Shown: piece after piece, positions 60,301 to 64,000 of the stretch
Layout of the letters: the number at the start of each line of letters is the position of its first letter
How positions within the stretch are numbered: the stretch's first letter is position 1
Assembly (NCBI GenBank): GCA_018389105.1
Contig: JACATO010000059.1
Span: 620,001 to 684,000, forward strand
DNA from: Nautilus pompilius
Lineage: Eukaryota > Mollusca > Cephalopoda > Nautilida > Nautilidae
DNA length: 64,000 bases
Direction of reading: 5' to 3'
Program-made: the position numbers and the translations under genes
The notes under the pieces: model-generated
Told to the model about the DNA's origin: nothing
Databases searched by the model: none
The model's input: the letters and a program-made list of their open reading frames with translations, nothing else

Positions 60301-61101
60301 CAACATAACAATCTGAAACTTTGCTGCCACCACCAAACACTATCTTACAGATCAGATAGGTGATGCCATTGCTGGAATTTTTATTTTCACTTATTTTATT
60401 CTACCATTGTTCTTAAACTTTTGTCTGCTACTGTATATACAATTTCTTCAGGTGTGAGACTTAATGTTGAAAAGTGTACAGGTAATAGGTCTGGCCTGTA
60501 AATTGAGAGAATTTACTGTATTCATTCTGAAATAAAATATCAGAATTGTTCTTTAAGCTAGATGAGATGGACAGGGATCATAATATCTAACCATCTTTAC
60601 CATCCTTAATGATTTCTTTTAAGTTTTAATAAAACTGGGAGAGACTGCAACAATAGACTGACATTTATAAACAAGCAGCTTTCCTACATTTTTCTTTTAA
60701 ATTTATTGTAGAAGTGGAGAGAAGGGGACAGCAAAATTTTTAAAGACTTCATAAACAATGTGAAACTACCTGTGATTGAATGTCCCTGGCTTAGGACTAA
60801 GCTGTCTTCTGCCAGACCAACCAAATTGGGCAGTGACTGTAAGCAGACTGGACAACAAAATATTCCAGCTGTAACGGCTGAGAGCTACTCTCGATTTTAC
60901 ATTTACAAAAACAAAAAGGAAACAAATCAAAATTTTATTGCGTTTTCTGAAAATAGCGATGAAGAGAATAAAATAACGAATCGCCTTTCTGAGAGACTCA
61001 GATTCAGAAAGGATCAGGTAGTGAAAGGTGAAGTGGTTTTCAAGCAGGCAAACATAAGACAGATGAAGTCAAATATGAAGAGAAGAAAAAAGAAATTGTA
61101 G
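51302..61101 (+). CDS. RPP38: Ribonuclease P/MRP protein subunit p38 (5 coding exons)
   Basis: Exons: 51302-51414, 52904-52954, 53571-53678, 54017-54236, 60712-61101. Phases match and 882 bp gives 293 residues, close to the human protein (about 283). Residues 91 to about 185 form the L7Ae/L30e-like RNA-binding core. QVVIGTNAVTRSLEKD and LVLICRS correspond to the conserved glycine-asparagine-threonine helix and strand, and CPAGCLSDLSQTI and PVIECPWL follow as in RPP38. The N-terminus is basic (LRRKASKQKRKIAK) and the C-terminus ends in a lysine/arginine cluster, consistent with nucleolar targeting and RNA contact. The protein is a subunit of RNase P (tRNA 5' processing) and RNase MRP (rRNA processing). 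The ATG at 51302 is chosen because upstream in-frame sequence only offers non-ATG starts. Intron 4 (6.5 kb) is mostly transposon. Confidence 0.93.
51475..51850. repeat. Imperfect (TAC)n/(ACT)n microsatellite
   Basis: A long, heavily interrupted run of TAC/ACT triplets with AAT patches in RPP38 intron 1, just 60 bp after exon 1. Breaks are mostly one- or two-base indels. Confidence 0.9.
51850..52480. other. T-poor degenerate tract after the microsatellite
   Basis: This stretch fades from ACT-rich to strongly A/C-rich, T-poor sequence, with recurring variants of CAAATGAAAC near 52300, 52350 and 52380, and another near 52730. There is no coding frame or known repeat end. It is unlike the surrounding AT-rich intron. 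Confidence 0.55.
54616..54740 (+). mobile_element. Solo left end of a hAT element
   Basis: CAGTGATTCTCAAATTGTGG followed by a GTCACAAAA-type segment resembles the left end of the complete hAT starting at 54890. No matching right end is seen before that element. Confidence 0.65.
54890..58253 (+). mobile_element. hAT element with ZBED-like transposase relic
   Basis: The left end CAGTGGTTCTCAAACTGTGG and right end CAGGGGTTCTCTAACTGTGC (read inward) are flanked by similar 8-bp sequences, GTTTAAGC and GTTTAAAT. The ATG at 56068 opens a 152-codon frame with a BED zinc finger (WPGCAICHKMLSAESMRPSK then KLKRHLET) and the start of a ZBED5/SCAND3-like transposase. Downstream, frameshifted pieces continue through QIDEATDSAKDVH (about 56640), the GICTDGARSTSGC block (about 56835) and the C-terminal region to about 57950. 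It is inactive and lies in RPP38 intron 4 in the gene's sense. Confidence 0.88.
55189..55680. repeat. Inverted repeat inside the hAT left arm
   Basis: Segment 55189-55386 pairs with 55539-55680 in inverse orientation, for example AAGATATTCTATTATTAAAC against AAGATATTTTATTATTAAAC read on the minus strand. The left arm carries about 75 extra bases. It may be a foldback insertion within the hAT or an inverted duplication. Confidence 0.7.
58792..60433 (+). mobile_element. Tc1-like element, heavily decayed
   Basis: The left end CAGTGGTGGACAAAAGTTTA and right end CAGTAGCAGACAAAAGTTTA (read inward) are flanked by TA. Plus-strand fragments such as VWQKFGEAFHLKC and MFIMVWSYYF near 60090-60180 resemble the central part of Tc1 transposases. 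Stops and frameshifts are frequent and no intact domain remains. It lies in RPP38 intron 4. Confidence 0.8.
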
Positions 61102-64000
61102 TTATACTCTTGGTCAAGTGCAGTACAGTTCTTGGTGATGTCTATAAATGGATTTGTTTTGAATTGTGTCAACTTTCGTTCTTTACCTTTAAATTAATAC
61201 TTGACTAAAGAAATTTATACCACAAAAATATTTTGAGAATCCCCCTGTTGGCCATCATGGTTTGACTAGTGGACAGGAAAGGATCAGACGTCTTGATGTG
61301 TGAAAAATGGTTGGTGAAACAGAATATTTCTGCTGTGGATCTCCTGCAGTCAGCTTCCATGCAGTATGTGCCAAGATGGCTTGACTAACAGGACTTTATT
61401 TTTTAAGGTATTATAACTTAAAACCTAAAAAACTTATTTGAACAATTACCAGAATAGATTATTAAGGAGCATCACTGATCTTTTATCAACCAGATACTTT
61501 TCAGTTTTTCCACAGGAAGTAGAGAACTGCCCACAATAACAATAATAATAATAATAGTCACAGTTGGAATATTTCTAAAACAAAGCCCTACACAATGAAG
61601 AACATGAAGTTCCCATTATTTATTATTAACTTAGTCAGCTTTACATTTAAAGTCTTTTAAATTGCTAAAGTTGTCTATAGGATTTTTAGAGTTTTATATT
61701 TAAACGTAAAAAAATATGTTGTTTTTCTTCATGAATTGTGTGCCAAAGTTAGAGACAAAACAAACCATTTGTTTTAAAACTCTTTCTACTCTACCAGTTT
61801 GTCGGTTCCTGGCCTAGCTAAACAAAAGTTCTAGTCTTCCCAAATATACACCAACAATCCACCTGACTGATGCCACATAACATGGATTTCCTCTGGGAGT
61901 TGGCAAGTAGCTATAATTGGGCACACACAGCCAGTAAGAATGCTATTGTTTCCAGTTCTCACTCTCTTCATGGGTTGCTAAATATCTCAATTGTATCAGG
62001 CCTTTCCCCGCCTACACCTCCACCACCACCGGTCTGGCAAGACTCACAGGTGGAAATGAAAGAATTTTTGGCTTCCACTCTCTCGAGGTGGGTGAGAGCA
62101 ACTACAATGAACAGTGAATAACAATTTATTTTCTGTTTGAACTACAAAATACAGAAATCCAGTGCCTGACCATATTTGTCACCAGAATGACAGATATTAT
62201 CAAGATTTAATTTGAGTTTCTTGCATTCATATGCACAAATTATACATTAATGACTGACAGGTAAAGGTAATTGAGGAGCAGCGACAGATAGAGTTAACAG
62301 TTACAAAGATGCCATCATGGCTGATGTTAGAGCACCAGAGACAAACAGTCAATATTTAATCATGCTGGAATCCTAGCTAATTTTTGATTATGACTAGAAG
62401 TATTAGTAACTATAGAAGCTGAAAATAATTGTTCCCATCCACACCATTATTCAAAAACTCCTATTATATCTCCTTTTAATTCAGACTTGGTAGATCTAAT
62501 TTTTTAAATACTCTGTGCATTCCAAATACTTAAGAGCCCATTCCTTTACGGCAGATTTCAAGGATTTATACTACAGAACTAAAACTCTACCCCTTTTATG
62601 TGATCTATAGTACTGCTCAGCTTTAATGTATTCAGTGGGTAATTCACCATAAAAGTTTAAATACAGCAGAGTGCTGATTGTTAAGTTAGATGGAGCACCT
62701 CGAAAGAACTGGATGAGCCATGGATGTCTGAATATAATCACCACCTGCTTATGCAAAACAATGTCTTCATATGTAGAACTCTCACATTCTCTGTAATTTG
62801 AACTCATTTCTAACATCAGTCAAAAAATTCTTGGTATCTGGTATCTGTTTAGATTCTGTAGTCACTCACATGATTGCACATGTACTATATGGATAAATCA
62901 ATTTTACTTTCCTCTTGTGCAGAAACCAGTTACTTGCGTCTCGATTTTTTTGTACAATAAAAAATATGAAAGGTTTATGAAAATAAACATGGGAATAACA
63001 TATAATGATTTGTCTTAATTTTATCATTATCCAATCAGCCATAAAAAACAAATATTGATTGTGTGTGAACTTCAGAAATAATAACTAATAGCTTTGTTGT
63101 CTAGTTATCTTTAACTAAACTCTTCAATCACCTGAGACGAGTACTAGGGTTGTTCAAATGAAGCCTGCCCTCACCATTATGGTGATGCTATTTCAGTTAG
63201 GTTCCATTTGAACCATTCATTAGACAAAAAGAGATGAACAGCATCTAATGTTTAATGCATCATGTGAAGAATTCAGTCCAAAAAAAAGACGATAATTAAG
63301 AGTAAAGACGACAAAAGTCCAATAAGGTGGTTTATAGCAGCATTGCCGTACCGAAAACTCTGATCCTATACCTTGTGCAATAGGTCACCTTCAAACTCAA
63401 CACTTTTACCTGCCTACTTTGCTTTAACTTTTATTATCCGTCTCCCCCCCCCATCCTCCTAGCTGGTTGTACCCACCCCTCACAACATTTAGGGAGTTAG
63501 GAGAAAGTGTGTAGAAGAAACAGCACAGGCTTTCTCAATCTTTTTTGTTTGAACACTGAAAACCATCAAGTAATTAAAATTTAGATATTCTAAAGGAATT
63601 AGATGGAAATAAAAAAAATAGCTTCATTTAAATCGTCCAGCTCCACAGAAATGAATGAGTACTGATAACATGTAAAAACGTTAATGCAATAATAGTTCTT
63701 TCATCACGTGTGCTGTACAGTGAGCACCAACCAGTGTTTTGTGCAGAGCCAGATGTGAGCAAGTGAGGTATTCTGATTACAAGCAACATGGTGTCCAGGA
63801 CAACAAAAGTTCAGATTTTATTATGTACACTTTGAAGTTCTGAAACATCTTTTATCATAACACAATGTCCAAACACTGGATCTTAATATAGACTATTTAC
63901 CAATACTACAATGTGGATAAAAAACAACAACAACAGGTTTTATCATCTAGAGGAGTGCAAATCATTTGTTCGATGATTTTTGCGTTGCTTTTTTGATTCC
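61102..64000. other. RPP38 3' flank and right edge, no gene supported
   Basis: Contains the RPP38 3' UTR of unknown length, with no clear AATAAA close to the stop; an AATAAA lies near 62955. There is a short AAT run near 61545. Several short open frames show no domain. A sequence at about 63150-63200 (GGTTGTTCAAATGAAGCC) resembles a mariner end but has no partner. Confidence 0.4.

Noticed and set aside
63150..63200. Mariner terminus
   Set aside because: One end-like motif only; no inverted partner, TA duplication or transposase nearby.
63813..64000. Possible last exon of a minus-strand gene at the right edge
   Set aside because: A minus-strand AATAAA lies near 63814 and a short lysine-rich frame with a stop runs off the edge, but there is too little sequence to support a coding exon.

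Overview
This is a eukaryotic, AT-rich, intron-bearing window. It holds three gene models whose exons I could join in frame through GT/AG splice sites, plus the last two exons of an unidentified gene at the left edge. The organism looks like a non-vertebrate metazoan, most likely an arthropod. A horseshoe-crab-like chelicerate is my best guess, at low confidence. The reasons are a single angiomotin with a non-vertebrate C-terminus, kilobase-scale introns, and DNA transposons (pogo/Tigger, hAT, Tc1/mariner) filling the introns while retroelements are nearly absent.

Layout. 567-917 (+): two terminal exons of an unidentified gene, followed by AT-rich sequence. About 4.1-5.4 kb: pogo/Tigger remnants. 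About 5.4-7.7 kb: a CpG-rich block with a CRE and a YY1-like site, taken as the promoter and 5' UTR of angiomotin. 14757-30666 (+): angiomotin (AMOT family), 14 coding exons, 666 codons, with a 3' UTR to about 33.29 kb. 33.3-37.46 kb: convergent intergenic space holding a dead Tc1 element. 37499-51105 (-): RNase H2 subunit B, 11 coding exons, 311 codons. 51302-61101 (+): RNase P/MRP protein subunit p38 (RPP38), 5 coding exons, 293 codons. 61.1-64 kb: no gene I can support.

How the genes relate. RNASEH2B and RPP38 start head to head, with only 196 bp between the two start codons, so they probably share a bidirectional promoter. One encodes a subunit of an RNA:DNA-hybrid nuclease and the other a subunit of the tRNA/rRNA-processing ribozyme complexes. 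Angiomotin is a junctional scaffold and YAP regulator and is unrelated to them.

The most unusual structure is a 44-bp minisatellite of about 35 copies (49495-51020). It begins a few bases downstream of the RNASEH2B exon 1 splice donor. On the RNASEH2B strand every unit carries a good extra 5' splice-site consensus, on the plus strand all three frames are stop-free, and the array contains a 13-unit (568 bp) higher-order repeat. Other notable structures are a three-level transposon nest (foldback inside hAT inside Tigger), a tRNA-B-box-bearing foldback hairpin, two related Tigger-type MITEs in neighbouring genes, and a T-poor degenerate tract next to a TAC microsatellite. I saw no completely new gene system.
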